Notes under the pieces: generated by a model
Database searches by the model: none
What the model saw: the letters and a program-made list of their open reading frames with translations, nothing else
What the model was told of the DNA's origin: nothing
Source: Nitrospina sp. UBA6727
GTDB lineage: Bacteria; Nitrospinota; Nitrospinia; Nitrospinales; VA-1
DNA length: 38,034 nt
Direction: 5' to 3'
Assembly (NCBI GenBank): GCA_002454045.1
Contig: DKID01000031.1
Location: 1 to 38,034, forward strand
Program-made: the position numbers and the translations under genes
Part shown: positions 30,246-38,034 of the stretch, one piece after another
Layout: every line of letters starts with the position of its first letter
Position numbering within the stretch: position 1 is the first letter of the stretch

Positions 30246-32522
30246 TTACGCCATGCCTTCTTTTTTTATTTCCACCTCGCTCAGTAAAAATTTCAACTCA
30301 GCGATTTGCTCGCCAGCTTTACCGATTACTTGTTCCTCCTGCTTGAGGTTTTGAGCCTTGACTTTCACATCCTCCGCCAATAAATTTAATAAACTCACAC
30401 GTTTTTCCACATCACCAAACAAACTGATCTTGCTGTTGAGTAAATCAATTTTCGACTCAGCATCCAACGTGATGGTCTTCAGTTTTTCAATGCCCAGGTT
30501 AATTTTATCGAGCTCCCTTGCCTTCTCAATTCTATCTTTTTCAATATCCGCGCGGCTAATCGCTGCCTCAAGTTGAGCGAGAGCCTGCTGGGCTCGTTTG
30601 ACTTTTTCTTCGCTTTCAGAAACCTGGCTGATGCGCTTCTCCGTCCTCTCCAACATATTACTGAGCAACTCTATTTTCTTTTCAACCTCCAACGTGATTT
30701 CCGACTTTTCATCTAAGACTTCTTGTCTGCTCCGCAAATCCTTCATCATGTCATCAATCCCGCGAAGTCTGGATTCCATCTCTCCCACCTGCGCCGAGCC
30801 ATTATTCAGTTCTTCTATTTTTCCTGCAAAGTTGATGGTTATCTGCCCTAGTTCTTCGCGAATCAGATTTATTTTGGAAATTTCATCATTAGCTTCCTGA
30901 ACTTCCTCAAACCGCGCGCGCACTTCAATTTCCTGGCTATTCAGTTTTGAGGCAATGCTATTCACCCTTTTTTCATGTTCGTCAATGATCGTTTTTCCCT
31001 TTGACAGGTCGAGTATTTTTTCATCAATTCTACTTATGACGGATTTGAAATCCTCAATCTTCTGGTCCGCTTTCTCAATGAAATCAATTTTTTTGGAAAC
31101 CTTGTTAATCTTAATGCTCGCCTCTTCAATAAAAAAATCCAAGCCGTCCACTTTCTTTTCCATCTTCTCAACAAAGGCTTTTCTCTGTATCTGGCTTTCC
31201 ATCTTCACATCAAGGCTGACGACCGACGAACTGAGGTCGTTAACTTTTTTACCCACCTGCTCCACCAAATGTTGTTTGTGGATGATGTCGTCCATCCGTT
31301 GCTGACTAGATTCGATCATCGCATCGACACGGTTGAGAATCCCCGAAATCATATCGACCTTCTCGATTCCCTCATCCAGCCGTCGGACCTTCCGCTCTGC
31401 TTCTTCGGCCATGACATTAAATTCACTCATCCTTTTATTAGCATCATCGATGCTTCTCATCTCATCTTTCAAAACCTTCATCTTGTTGCTGAGGTTGTCC
31501 ACCAAAAAGGAATTGAGCGCGTTTATCTTTTTCTCGGTCTCTTCGATGACAACCCTTTCGTCGTGAATCTTGGCAATGCGGGTCTCCACGTCCACCGACA
31601 CAGAGTCCAAGTCGCGCAACCGTCTGGCAACTTTCTGAACTATTTCATTTTTTGCGGCGATGTTTTTAGACTCAATTTTCAAAGCGCTAATTTGTTGCAT
31701 CATGTCGCGCAGGATATCTTGACTCTCGTTAATCACGTGGCTCTGACCAAGGAGCTTCGCGTAGCCATCCCGCACCTTGGGGAGAATGCGATTCAACTCT
31801 TCCGTCTCGCGGGCTTGGCTTTCTATGACCTCCTTGTCTTGTTTGGCGCGGTCATAATGACGGTCGAGTTCTCCCAAAGTGTCTTTCACAACTTCGATTT
31901 TTACCGCGGTCGTCTTCAATAATTCTTTCACGCTGACAACGTCCTGCACCTGACTCGAAACGCTATCGAGCACATGTTCAAGCCGACTGATATTGTGGTC
32001 CGCAGATTTAAGTAGTTTCCCTTCTTCGCGAAGTTTTTTGATCTTGGAATCCATGCCCCAGACCATGACATTCAGACGACCCGCATCCGCGTTTGCTTTT
32101 TCGACTATCACCTTTTGCTGACCGAGGCTTTTAGCCTTGCTGTCGATATGCTCGTTGAGCAAATGTAATCTGTCCAACTCCCTTTTCATGGTGTTGTAAT
32201 TGGAATTTAGTTCTTTTGAAATGCATTGAAAATCTCGAACCCGAACATCAAAGGTTTTGATTTCTTCAAAGCGGGCGCCGATCGAATCGAGTTTCCGCCA
32301 CGCATCAGGTATCTCACCGCTGACGCGATCAAAAAACTTTTTCCTTTCGTCCAACTCTTCCGACTTTTTCTCGAAATACTCCACCAGCAATTGCAAGTTC
32401 TTGCGCTCACGGGAAGCAAGGTCAATAAGCTCTTTAAATTCTTTGGGATTGACAAGGTTTTCTTCAACTTTTTCCGACGGCACGAAACTTCGCGCGCCCG
32501 CGGATTTGGATTCTTTGGCCAT
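30246..32522 (-). CDS. Giant coiled-coil protein of 31-residue tandem repeats
   Basis: A 758-residue protein, apparently alpha-helical throughout, with no signal peptide, membrane helix or enzymatic motif. From about residue 47 it is built of units of 31 residues. Unit starts can be laid at 47, 78, 109, 140, 171, 202, 233, 264, 295, 326, 358, 389, 420, 451, 482, 513, 544, 579, 610, 641, 672, 703 and 734, with one unit of 32 and one of 35. The clearest copies start VEQVGKKVNDL, VEKMEKKVDGL, IEKADQKIEDF and IDEHEKRVNSI; hydrophobic residues recur at unit positions 1, 8, 11 and about 22. The overall look recalls spirochaete SpiroCoCo-type proteins, but membership is not established. A cytoskeletal or scaffold role is inference. 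It has its own promoter and terminator. Confidence 0.85.
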   Translation of the reverse strand: MAKESKSAGARSFVPSEKVEENLVNPKEFKELIDLASRERKNLQLLVEYFEKKSEELDERKKFFDRVSGEIPDAWRKLDSIGARFEEIKTFDVRVRDFQCISKELNSNYNTMKRELDRLHLLNEHIDSKAKSLGQQKVIVEKANADAGRLNVMVWGMDSKIKKLREEGKLLKSADHNISRLEHVLDSVSSQVQDVVSVKELLKTTAVKIEVVKDTLGELDRHYDRAKQDKEVIESQARETEELNRILPKVRDGYAKLLGQSHVINESQDILRDMMQQISALKIESKNIAAKNEIVQKVARRLRDLDSVSVDVETRIAKIHDERVVIEETEKKINALNSFLVDNLSNKMKVLKDEMRSIDDANKRMSEFNVMAEEAERKVRRLDEGIEKVDMISGILNRVDAMIESSQQRMDDIIHKQHLVEQVGKKVNDLSSSVVSLDVKMESQIQRKAFVEKMEKKVDGLDFFIEEASIKINKVSKKIDFIEKADQKIEDFKSVISRIDEKILDLSKGKTIIDEHEKRVNSIASKLNSQEIEVRARFEEVQEANDEISKINLIREELGQITINFAGKIEELNNGSAQVGEMESRLRGIDDMMKDLRSRQEVLDEKSEITLEVEKKIELLSNMLERTEKRISQVSESEEKVKRAQQALAQLEAAISRADIEKDRIEKARELDKINLGIEKLKTITLDAESKIDLLNSKISLFGDVEKRVSLLNLLAEDVKVKAQNLKQEEQVIGKAGEQIAELKFLLSEVEIKKEGMA
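30249..32384 (-). repeat. About 23 diverged 93-bp units coding for 31-residue repeats
   Basis: The DNA is diverged, so the repeats are plain only in protein. Twenty of the 22 unit-to-unit steps are exactly 31 codons; one is 32 and one 35. The last unit (from residue 734) is partial at 25 residues. Confidence 0.75.
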
Positions 32523-32593
32523 AACAGGAGTCCTATCTAAAGGGAATAGATTGTTGGCAAAGGCAACGTCCGAATACCATAAGCCACTCTTTT

Positions 32594-32622
32594 TTTATAT
32601 ACTTGTAGAAAATTAAAGTCAA
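32594..32622 (-). promoter_or_regulatory. Predicted sigma70-type promoter of the coiled-coil gene
   Basis: On the minus strand TTGACT (32622-32617), 17-bp spacer, TATAAA (32599-32594). It is the best promoter match in the window and gives a leader of about 65 bases to the ATG at 32522. Confidence 0.6.
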
Positions 32623-32737
32623 GCGGGATGGTTCATTCTGCGGGGTGGCGGCCCTCCTACTCGGCGCGGCGACGCAACGCGGAACAAAGTTGGCGGCAAC
32701 TCTTCGTCCAAGCGGACAACATTTTTCGCGGAGAAAT

Positions 32738-33769
32738 TTATCGCTGACTGACTCCGCGCCCGGCGGCGAGATACTCGGCAATTTGGACGGCATTGAGCGC
32801 CGCCCCCTTGCGCAAATTGTCGGACACCACCCAAAAGTTGACGGCGTTTTCGCAGGAAATATCATCGCGGATTCGGCCAACGAACACATCGTCTTTGCCG
32901 GCGACATCAACCGCCAACGGATATTCGTTGGCAGCGGGATTGTCCGTCACGCAAACTCCATCCGCCGCGGACAAAAGTTCCCTGACTTCCGCGGCGTTGA
33001 TGGGGCGCAAGGTTTCCACGTTGATGGATTCCGAGTGGGAATAAAACACGGGCACGCGAACCGTGGTGGGAGAAACCATAATTGACGAGTCGCCTAAAAT
33101 TTTTCGCGTCTCATCGACCATCTTCATCTCTTCTTTGCTATACCCATTGCTTAAAAAAATATCTATGTGCGGCAAACAATTAAATGCGATTTGATGTGGA
33201 TACAAATCAGGCGCCGCCGGTTTTCCCGCCAACAAATTTTTGGTCTGACTTTGCAGTTCGCGGATTGCCTTTTGACCCGAGCCGGAAACGGATTGGTAAG
33301 TGGAAACCACGACGCGCTTTATTTTGTACTTGTCGTGAATCGGCTTCAACACCACCACCATTTGAATAGTCGCGCAATTTGGATTGGCGATGATGCCGAC
33401 GTTGGAATTGATCGCCGCCGCGTTCACCTCCGGCACCACGAGCGGGACATCCGGCTCCATACGAAACGCGCTGCTGTTATCAATCACGACGCAACCGGAC
33501 TTCACGGCGGCGCGGGCGAACTGGCGGCTCGCGACGGCGCCTATCGAAAAAAGGGCAATGTCCATCCCCGCGAATGAATTTTCGCGCAACTCTGCAACGG
33601 TGACGGGCGCGCCGTCAAACGTGAGAGTTTGCCCCGCCGATTTTGCCGACGCGAAAACTTTCAGAGTGGCGACGGGAAATTTCCGCTCCGCAAGAACCTC
33701 CAGCATTTTTCTTCCCACCGCGCCGGTGGCACCGACCACCGCGACGTTGTATCGCTCCTTCTTAATCAT
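32738..33769 (-). CDS. asd: Aspartate-semialdehyde dehydrogenase
   Basis: A 343-residue NADPH-dependent enzyme making aspartate semialdehyde for lysine, threonine and methionine. It shows NVAVVGATGAVGRKML, VIDNSSAFRMEPDVPLVVPE, the nucleophile Cys132 in NPNCATIQMV, and VSTYQSVSGSGQKA. The ATG at 33769 begins MIKKERYNVAVVGATGAVG and overlaps the end of leuB by eight bases, so the two are translationally coupled. Confidence 0.96.
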   Translation of the reverse strand: MIKKERYNVAVVGATGAVGRKMLEVLAERKFPVATLKVFASAKSAGQTLTFDGAPVTVAELRENSFAGMDIALFSIGAVASRQFARAAVKSGCVVIDNSSAFRMEPDVPLVVPEVNAAAINSNVGIIANPNCATIQMVVVLKPIHDKYKIKRVVVSTYQSVSGSGQKAIRELQSQTKNLLAGKPAAPDLYPHQIAFNCLPHIDIFLSNGYSKEEMKMVDETRKILGDSSIMVSPTTVRVPVFYSHSESINVETLRPINAAEVRELLSAADGVCVTDNPAANEYPLAVDVAGKDDVFVGRIRDDISCENAVNFWVVSDNLRKGAALNAVQIAEYLAAGRGVSQR

Positions 33770-34856
33770 CGCGCCGCTTCTCCAATTCTTCCGCCACCAA
33801 ATCACCCATCGCCTGCGTTCCCACTTCTTTCATACCGCGCGACATAATGTCGCGGGTGCGAACTCCTTTTGCCAACACCGATTCAACCGCCGCTTCAATC
33901 CACGCGCTCGGTTGCTCACGGTTCAGGGAATATTTGAACATCATCGCCACGGACAATATCGTCGCCAAAGGGTTCGCCAATTCCTGACCGGCGATATCCG
34001 GCGCGCTGCCGTGAATCGGTTCATACATCGCGTGTTTTTCCCCGAGGCTCGCCGACGGCAACATACCGATTGATCCGGTGAGCATGGATGCTTCGTCGCT
34101 CAAAATATCGCCGAACATATTGGTGGTCAGGATTACGTCAAACTGTTTAGGATTCCGCACCAACTGCATCGCGCAGTTATCCACATACATATGCGAAAGA
34201 GTCACGTCGGCGTAACAGGAATGCATGTTCGTCACCACCTCGCGCCAAAAATTGGTGGACTCCAAAACATTGGCTTTGTCCACGGAGCAAACGGAGTTGT
34301 TGCGTTTCCCCGCGACATCAAACGCGACGCGGGCGATGCGTTCGATTTCCGGCTCGGTGTAAACCAGCGTGTTGAATCCCCGACGAGTTCCGTCTTCAAG
34401 CGTATCAACTCCGCGCGGCTGACCGAAATATATTCCGCCGATCAATTCCCGCACGACGAGAATATCCAACCCTTCGACCACTTCGCGCTTCAAGGTGGAC
34501 GCATCAACCAACGCCGAGAAAATACGGGCGGGACGAAGATTCGCGTAGAGTCCCAAACTGGACCGCAGCCCCAACAATGCGCGCTCCGGTCGCAGAGAAA
34601 AATCGATGTGCTCCCACCGAGGTCCGCCGACGGCGCCCAACAACACCGCGTCAGCATTGCGCGCCATCGCCAACGACGCATCCGGCAAAGGACGCCCCGT
34701 CGCTTCGTAGCCCGCACCGCCGACCGGGGCGTCATCGATGTTTATCGTTAACCCTAGTTTGGACTCGATGACCTTGATAATTTTCAGCGCTTCCCGAACC
34801 ACTTCCGGACCGATTCCGTCGCCGGGAAGTACCGCAATGTTGACATCGTTCTTCAT
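33762..34856 (-). CDS. leuB: 3-isopropylmalate dehydrogenase
   Basis: A 364-residue NAD-dependent decarboxylating dehydrogenase of leucine synthesis. Motifs: IAVLPGDGIGPEVVREALKI, LLGAVGGPRWEH, RPERALLGLRSSLGLYANLR, VRELIGGIYFGQPRG, the signature NMFGDILSDEASMLTGSIGM and EPIHGSAPDIAGQELANP. I use the ATG at 34856; a TTG 12 bases upstream is possible but sits against the GGAG site. It is upstream of asd and downstream of truA. Confidence 0.97.
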   Translation of the reverse strand: MKNDVNIAVLPGDGIGPEVVREALKIIKVIESKLGLTINIDDAPVGGAGYEATGRPLPDASLAMARNADAVLLGAVGGPRWEHIDFSLRPERALLGLRSSLGLYANLRPARIFSALVDASTLKREVVEGLDILVVRELIGGIYFGQPRGVDTLEDGTRRGFNTLVYTEPEIERIARVAFDVAGKRNNSVCSVDKANVLESTNFWREVVTNMHSCYADVTLSHMYVDNCAMQLVRNPKQFDVILTTNMFGDILSDEASMLTGSIGMLPSASLGEKHAMYEPIHGSAPDIAGQELANPLATILSVAMMFKYSLNREQPSAWIEAAVESVLAKGVRTRDIMSRGMKEVGTQAMGDLVAEELEKRRDD

Positions 34857-34991
34857 ATCAAAAACCAAACTCCGCGCGAATCATCGTCCGCCAAGTATTA
34901 CAAACCGCGGCGAAAAATTCCACCGCGAAACTTCCGCGAACCTAGTCGAACGCGCAACATTGCGGACGCCGCTTTAGTTTTTCAGCGTCCG

Positions 34992-35729
34992 CTAATACTC
35001 CACCCTTATCAGGCAGAGACCTTCGGGCGGGGCGGTGGGACCTGCTTCCCGGCGGTTGCGGGATTCAAGAATAGTTTTCACTTGCCGCGCGGGAATTTTT
35101 TTTCGGCCCACATACACCAACGTCCCAACAAAGTTGCGCACCATGTACTTGAGAAATCCGTTGCCTTCAAATTCAAATTGCAGGAAACCATCGCGGCGAA
35201 AAATTGCAACGCGGTACATAATCCGCACCGGAGATTTTGCGTTGCAGTTGCCCGCCCGAAAAGAAGTGAAGTCGTGCTCCCCTTGCAAATATTTCGCGGC
35301 TCTTCGCATGGCGGCAAAATCCAATTTATGCGGAATGAACCAGGCGCGGCGGAAGTTGAGCGCAGAAGGATAATCCCTGTTCAATATGGTGTACCGATAA
35401 AGTTTGCGCGTGGCCGAGGCTTGCGCGTGAAATGACATCGAAACTTCGCGCACTTCTTTGATGGTGATGTCGTGCGGGAGGAGACTGTTCATGCCGAGAC
35501 GAAACTCGGCGGGTTTCATTTTAGATGCGGTGACAAAATGGGCGGACATCGCGGCGGCGTGCACACCGGCATCCGTTCTGCCAGAACTTACGATGGACGT
35601 TGCGGCATCGGTGATTTGGCTCACGACTTTTTCCAAAATCTCTTGGATTGTAATGGCGTTTTGTTGCACCTGCCAACCGTGATACGCGGTGCCTTCATAC
35701 TCTATTACGAGAAAATATTTTTTTTTCAT
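34992..35729 (-). CDS. truA: tRNA pseudouridine(38-40) synthase TruA
   Basis: A 245-residue enzyme that isomerises uridines 38-40 of tRNA. It carries EYEGTAYHGWQVQQNAITIQ, the catalytic Asp53 in SSGRTDAGVHA, YRYTILNRDYPSAL, GEHDFTSFRAGNCNAKSPVR and the C-terminal GNGFLKYMVRNFVGTL. The start is ATG 35729; a TTG three codons earlier is less likely. It heads a truA-leuB-asd group, with 135 bp before leuB. Confidence 0.95.
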   Translation of the reverse strand: MKKKYFLVIEYEGTAYHGWQVQQNAITIQEILEKVVSQITDAATSIVSSGRTDAGVHAAAMSAHFVTASKMKPAEFRLGMNSLLPHDITIKEVREVSMSFHAQASATRKLYRYTILNRDYPSALNFRRAWFIPHKLDFAAMRRAAKYLQGEHDFTSFRAGNCNAKSPVRIMYRVAIFRRDGFLQFEFEGNGFLKYMVRNFVGTLVYVGRKKIPARQVKTILESRNRREAGPTAPPEGLCLIRVEY

Positions 35730-35926
35730 TCCGCGCAATCCTCATCCGCAATCCGTGATGACGAAATCTCCGCCGCGGTAGTTGCGTCCCACGCCGCCGT
35801 CACCGCGTGCGATGACTAAACCCGTCACGGTAAACGAGACAAACTGCAAGCGTCAATCTAAAACCATCGCGGCGAAAAAGAAATGTTGCGGCAAAATGTT
35901 TTCGTTCCGCCGACGCGAGAAATTAT

Positions 35927-35954
35927 TTGCAACGCGAAACTTTTACTTTATGAT
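35927..35954 (+). promoter_or_regulatory. Predicted promoter of the Mrp/PCP-domain operon
   Basis: TTGCAA (35927-35932), 16-bp spacer, TATGAT (35949-35954), about 58 bp ahead of the ATG at 36013. The remainder of 35730-36012 shows no gene. Confidence 0.4.
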
Positions 35955-36012
35955 GGTCGCTCCGGTTGCGACGATGATCGAATTTCTTGCGCGGAAATTT
36001 TAGGAGTTTTGC

Positions 36013-36900
36013 ATGAAAACTTACGACGATTTGGAAGGAGACGGCGGCTCCAACATTGTCGAGCAAGTAGTCCAACTTGGCGGAAAACTGCGGTCGCGTC
36101 TCGACAAAATCAAATACAAAGTCGCGTTGATGAGCGGCAAAGGCGGCGTCGGCAAAAGTTCCATCACCGCGAATGTCGCTTCCTGCCTAGCCGATCGCGG
36201 CAAGCGGGTCGGAATTCTTGACGCCGACCTGAACGGACCCAGCATCGGCCACCTCTTGGGAGTCGGCAACGATGCGCAACTGAAAATGAAAGACGGCGGC
36301 GTGGACCCCGGCATCGGTCATCAGGGAATCCGCATCATGTCGATGGACATGCTTTTGAAAACCGCCGACGCGCCGGTGATGTGGACCGAAGCAGCCGACG
36401 CCACCGCGGTCTGGGTCAGCACGATGGAATCCACCGCCATTCGGGAACTGTTGGCGGACACCAACTGGGGCGAACTGGACTACCTGCTCATCGACATGCC
36501 GCCGGGCAGCGACCGCATCGACAACATCCGCGCCCTCATCCCGGAACTTGCGGGGGTCGTTGAGATCACCATCCCGTCGCCGCTTTCCCAGCACATCGTC
36601 GCCAAGTCAATCACCAAGAACAACAAAATGGGCGTGCCTGTCATCGGCTTGATCGAGAACATGGCGACTTATATCTGCCCGCATTGCGAAAAAGAAGGGC
36701 GGTTATTTGCAGGCGAAAATATACGCGAACTAACCGAAAAAAAAGCCATCCCCTATATCGGAAAAATTCCGTTCGACACTCGCATGTCGCAGACCGGTCG
36801 CGCGGCGGGAAACCTTTTTTATGCCGCGTTTAAAAATTCCGCCACGGGCAAAGCCATTGCAGAAACCGTGGACAACATCGAAAACTTTCTCACCAAATAA
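36013..36900 (+). CDS. Mrp/NBP35-family P-loop ATPase (iron-sulfur carrier type)
   Basis: A 295-residue MinD-like ATPase, probably an Fe-S cluster carrier. It has the deviant Walker A KGGVGKSS (43-50), VGILDADLNGPSIGHLLG, LDYLLIDMPPGSDRI and the cluster-binding CPHC (Cys222, Cys225). It departs from ordinary ApbC/Mrp at two places: the usual W-RGP segment reads MWTEAADATAVWV, and PPGTGD reads PPGSDR. So it is a divergent branch. TAGGAG precedes the ATG by seven bases. The next gene, ten bases away, encodes a PCP-reductase-domain protein. Confidence 0.88.
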   Translation: MKTYDDLEGDGGSNIVEQVVQLGGKLRSRLDKIKYKVALMSGKGGVGKSSITANVASCLADRGKRVGILDADLNGPSIGHLLGVGNDAQLKMKDGGVDPGIGHQGIRIMSMDMLLKTADAPVMWTEAADATAVWVSTMESTAIRELLADTNWGELDYLLIDMPPGSDRIDNIRALIPELAGVVEITIPSPLSQHIVAKSITKNNKMGVPVIGLIENMATYICPHCEKEGRLFAGENIRELTEKKAIPYIGKIPFDTRMSQTGRAAGNLFYAAFKNSATGKAIAETVDNIENFLTK

Positions 36901-36910
36901 CGGAGACCCG

Positions 36911-37345
36911 ATGAAATTTCTTTGTATCCCTTGCGATGTCAAAATGGAAGTGCAGACGGAAGGCATCATGCCGGAAGAAAAGACCAACCTCGTCATGAAA
37001 TTCAAGTGTAAAAAATGCGGCCACAGCATCGCGATGCTCACCAATAAATTCGAAACCGAGTTCGTCAGCAAACTCGGCGTTGAGTTGGGAGGGCAGTCCG
37101 ATGTCGGCAAAGCGCCGATGGCAACAGTCGGTTCCTCTTTGGCTCAAGCGCGGGAAGAACTGAAAAAAACCGACGCGGAGGACGACCTCATCTGGACCGA
37201 AGAGGCGCTGGAAAGAATCAAACGAGTGCCATTTTTCGTGCGCGGTATGGCAAAGAAAACGGTCATCAACTTCGCCAACGAAAAAGGCGTCACCACCATC
37301 GACGCCAAACTAATGGACGAAGTCCGCGAAAAAGTCGGCATGTGA
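36911..37345 (+). CDS. Zinc-ribbon plus PCP-reductase-domain protein
   Basis: A 144-residue protein. Residues 1-45 form a ribbon-like domain with CIPC (5-8) and CKKC (33-36). The C-terminal half (about 95-144) reads IWTEEALERIKRVPFFVRGM, AKKTVINFANEKGVTTIDAK and VREKVGM, a match by eye to the small domain at the end of light-independent protochlorophyllide reductase subunit B (PCP_red family), which also occurs as stand-alone proteins in non-photosynthetic bacteria. GGAG is six bases before the ATG. Co-transcribed with the Mrp-type ATPase; a shared role in Fe-S handling is inferred. Confidence 0.82.
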   Translation: MKFLCIPCDVKMEVQTEGIMPEEKTNLVMKFKCKKCGHSIAMLTNKFETEFVSKLGVELGGQSDVGKAPMATVGSSLAQAREELKKTDAEDDLIWTEEALERIKRVPFFVRGMAKKTVINFANEKGVTTIDAKLMDEVREKVGM

Positions 37346-37346
37346 A

Positions 37347-37673
37347 CTACGCCGCGCCCTGACTTTTGCAAGCCGAACATTCGCAAAGTTGCCGCAGAAG
37401 TTCGTGCGTATAAAGTCCGGTATCGTGCCCGTCATTCCAATAAAACTGCACCGCGTAAAGTCCAACCGCCTTAATATTTTTCGGGCGGATGTCATCGGCG
37501 ACGGAACCCGGCGCGATCATCTTTTTGCCGCTCCACTCATCGATGCAATGCGCGCACGGGCAATGCTCCCGCAAGTTTTTGACCGAGTAAGTCGAGTCGT
37601 GCCCATCACTCCAGACAATCCCCAGCGTTGACTCATCAACCTGCTTGATGCTCTTCGGTGTCGCACTAATCAT
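37347..37673 (-). CDS. DUF971 (gamma-butyrobetaine hydroxylase N-terminal-like) protein
   Basis: A 108-residue protein of the DUF971 type: LGIVWSDGHDSTYSVKNLRE, CPCAHCIDEWSGKKM, then AVGLYAVQFYWNDGHDTGLY and a C-terminal LLRQLCECSACK. It has two cysteine clusters (CPCAHC and CECSAC) that could bind metal. Stand-alone DUF971 proteins are often linked with Mrp/Fe-S genes, as here. The start is taken at 37673; an in-frame ATG at 37694 would add seven residues. It is convergent with the PCP-domain gene, one base between stop codons. Confidence 0.85.
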   Translation of the reverse strand: MISATPKSIKQVDESTLGIVWSDGHDSTYSVKNLREHCPCAHCIDEWSGKKMIAPGSVADDIRPKNIKAVGLYAVQFYWNDGHDTGLYTHELLRQLCECSACKSQGAA

Positions 37674-37973
37674 GATGATAATCCCCGCCGCCATCCCCTG
37701 CCGGCATCGCGCCGGGCACGGATTTATTTTTCACCGCCGTTCCGGTTCGTCATTCCGTTGCGGTCGAATTTCATTCTTGGAGTTTAGCACGCAACCAACC
37801 GCAGTTCAGTCAAGTTCGGTTGCGCGAGTAAAGTATTTTTTCGCGCTCGATTATTTCCATCGCCACCGCGGATTGTGTTCGGCGACGACGATTTTTTCCA
37901 CTGATGCCGCACCACATACGGCGAAGCCGCCGCCGCGCAACAACCGGCGTCAGCGTGCGGTCCGCCGTCCCCG

Positions 37974-38034
37974 TCAGAAGCGGATGTCGCTTTTCAGCAT
38001 GATTGAGGTGGCGGTTTCGGTTTCGCTGGCGGTG
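37974..38034 (-). CDS. 3' end of a gene running off the window (possible outer-membrane protein)
   Basis: On the minus strand an open frame entering from the right edge ends at 37974 with TASETETATSIMLKSDIRF. An alternating amphipathic strand ending in Phe resembles the C-terminal signal of outer-membrane beta-barrels. Only 19 residues are visible. The stretch 37674-37973 between it and the DUF971 gene holds no gene I can support. Confidence 0.3.
   Translation of the reverse strand, partial: TASETETATSIMLKSDIRF

Noticed and set aside
31269..31922. A 217-codon open frame on the plus strand across the coiled-coil gene
   Set aside because: It is antisense to a well-supported repeat protein, has no ribosome binding site, and its product is low in protein-like motifs. 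The mirror of Lys/Glu codons explains it.
35782..36003. A plus-strand open frame of 73 codons upstream of the Mrp-type ATPase
   Set aside because: Basic, low-complexity product with no ribosome binding site; the region holds the operon promoter instead.

Overview
The window comes from a Gram-negative, respiring bacterium. It encodes several c-type cytochromes, two lipoproteins with clear lipoboxes, a TRAP transporter and (at the right edge) a possible outer-membrane barrel end. Gene content such as the CydA-like protein with a diheme cytochrome, the Mrp/PCP-reductase-domain pair and the cytochrome c554-like protein fits the Nitrospinota/Nitrospirota/deltaproteobacterial range. That placement is inference; no rRNA or other decisive marker is present. 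No tRNA, rRNA, CRISPR array, prophage or complete insertion sequence was seen.

Layout. (1) 1-4.8 kb: a minus-strand cluster of a DUF1566-type protein, acetyl-CoA synthetase and a formylglycine-enzyme-fold lipoprotein, then an orphan HEPN/HI0074-like protein and an RdgB-type nucleotide pyrophosphatase. (2) 4.9-10.3 kb, plus strand: an unusual multi-membrane lipoprotein overlapping rlmN, then a respiratory pair (690-residue cytochrome bd subunit I-like protein with a strongly acidic N-terminus, and a membrane diheme cytochrome c). (3) 10.3-15.7 kb: small genes (leucine-rich repeat, BolA, zinc ribbon, membrane protein), dihydrolipoamide dehydrogenase, a MOSC protein with an unknown partner, and an unknown helical protein. 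(4) 15.9-17.7 kb: TRAP small and large permeases without a binding protein. (5) 17.8-19.8 kb: an accessory segment with a HigB/HigA-type toxin-antitoxin pair, an inverted-repeat element, a frameshifted small gene, an unknown gene and a second degenerate repeat; its right part is very AT-rich. (6) 19.8-25.7 kb: ogt-recO-ridA-small diheme cytochrome, then ugd, a tetraheme cytochrome with one CX3CH site, and queA. (7) 25.7-30.1 kb, minus strand: ihfA, and mtnP-hemL-eno-ftsB packed as a probable operon. (8) 30.2-32.5 kb: a 758-residue coiled-coil protein built almost wholly of 31-residue repeats. (9) 32.7-35.7 kb, minus strand: truA, leuB, asd. (10) 36-37.7 kb: an Mrp-type P-loop ATPase followed by a zinc-ribbon/PCP-reductase-domain protein, convergent with a DUF971 protein.

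Most of the window is core metabolism (acetate activation, leucine/lysine-threonine precursors, heme, glycolysis, MTA salvage, RNA modification, DNA repair) interleaved with respiratory genes. I did not find a clear new multi-gene defence or biosynthetic system. The strongest unusual signal is the 31-residue repeat protein, whose register can be followed from about residue 47 to the C-terminus. Next are the CydA-like/diheme cytochrome pair, the CX3CH cytochrome and the frameshifted gene in the AT-rich accessory segment.
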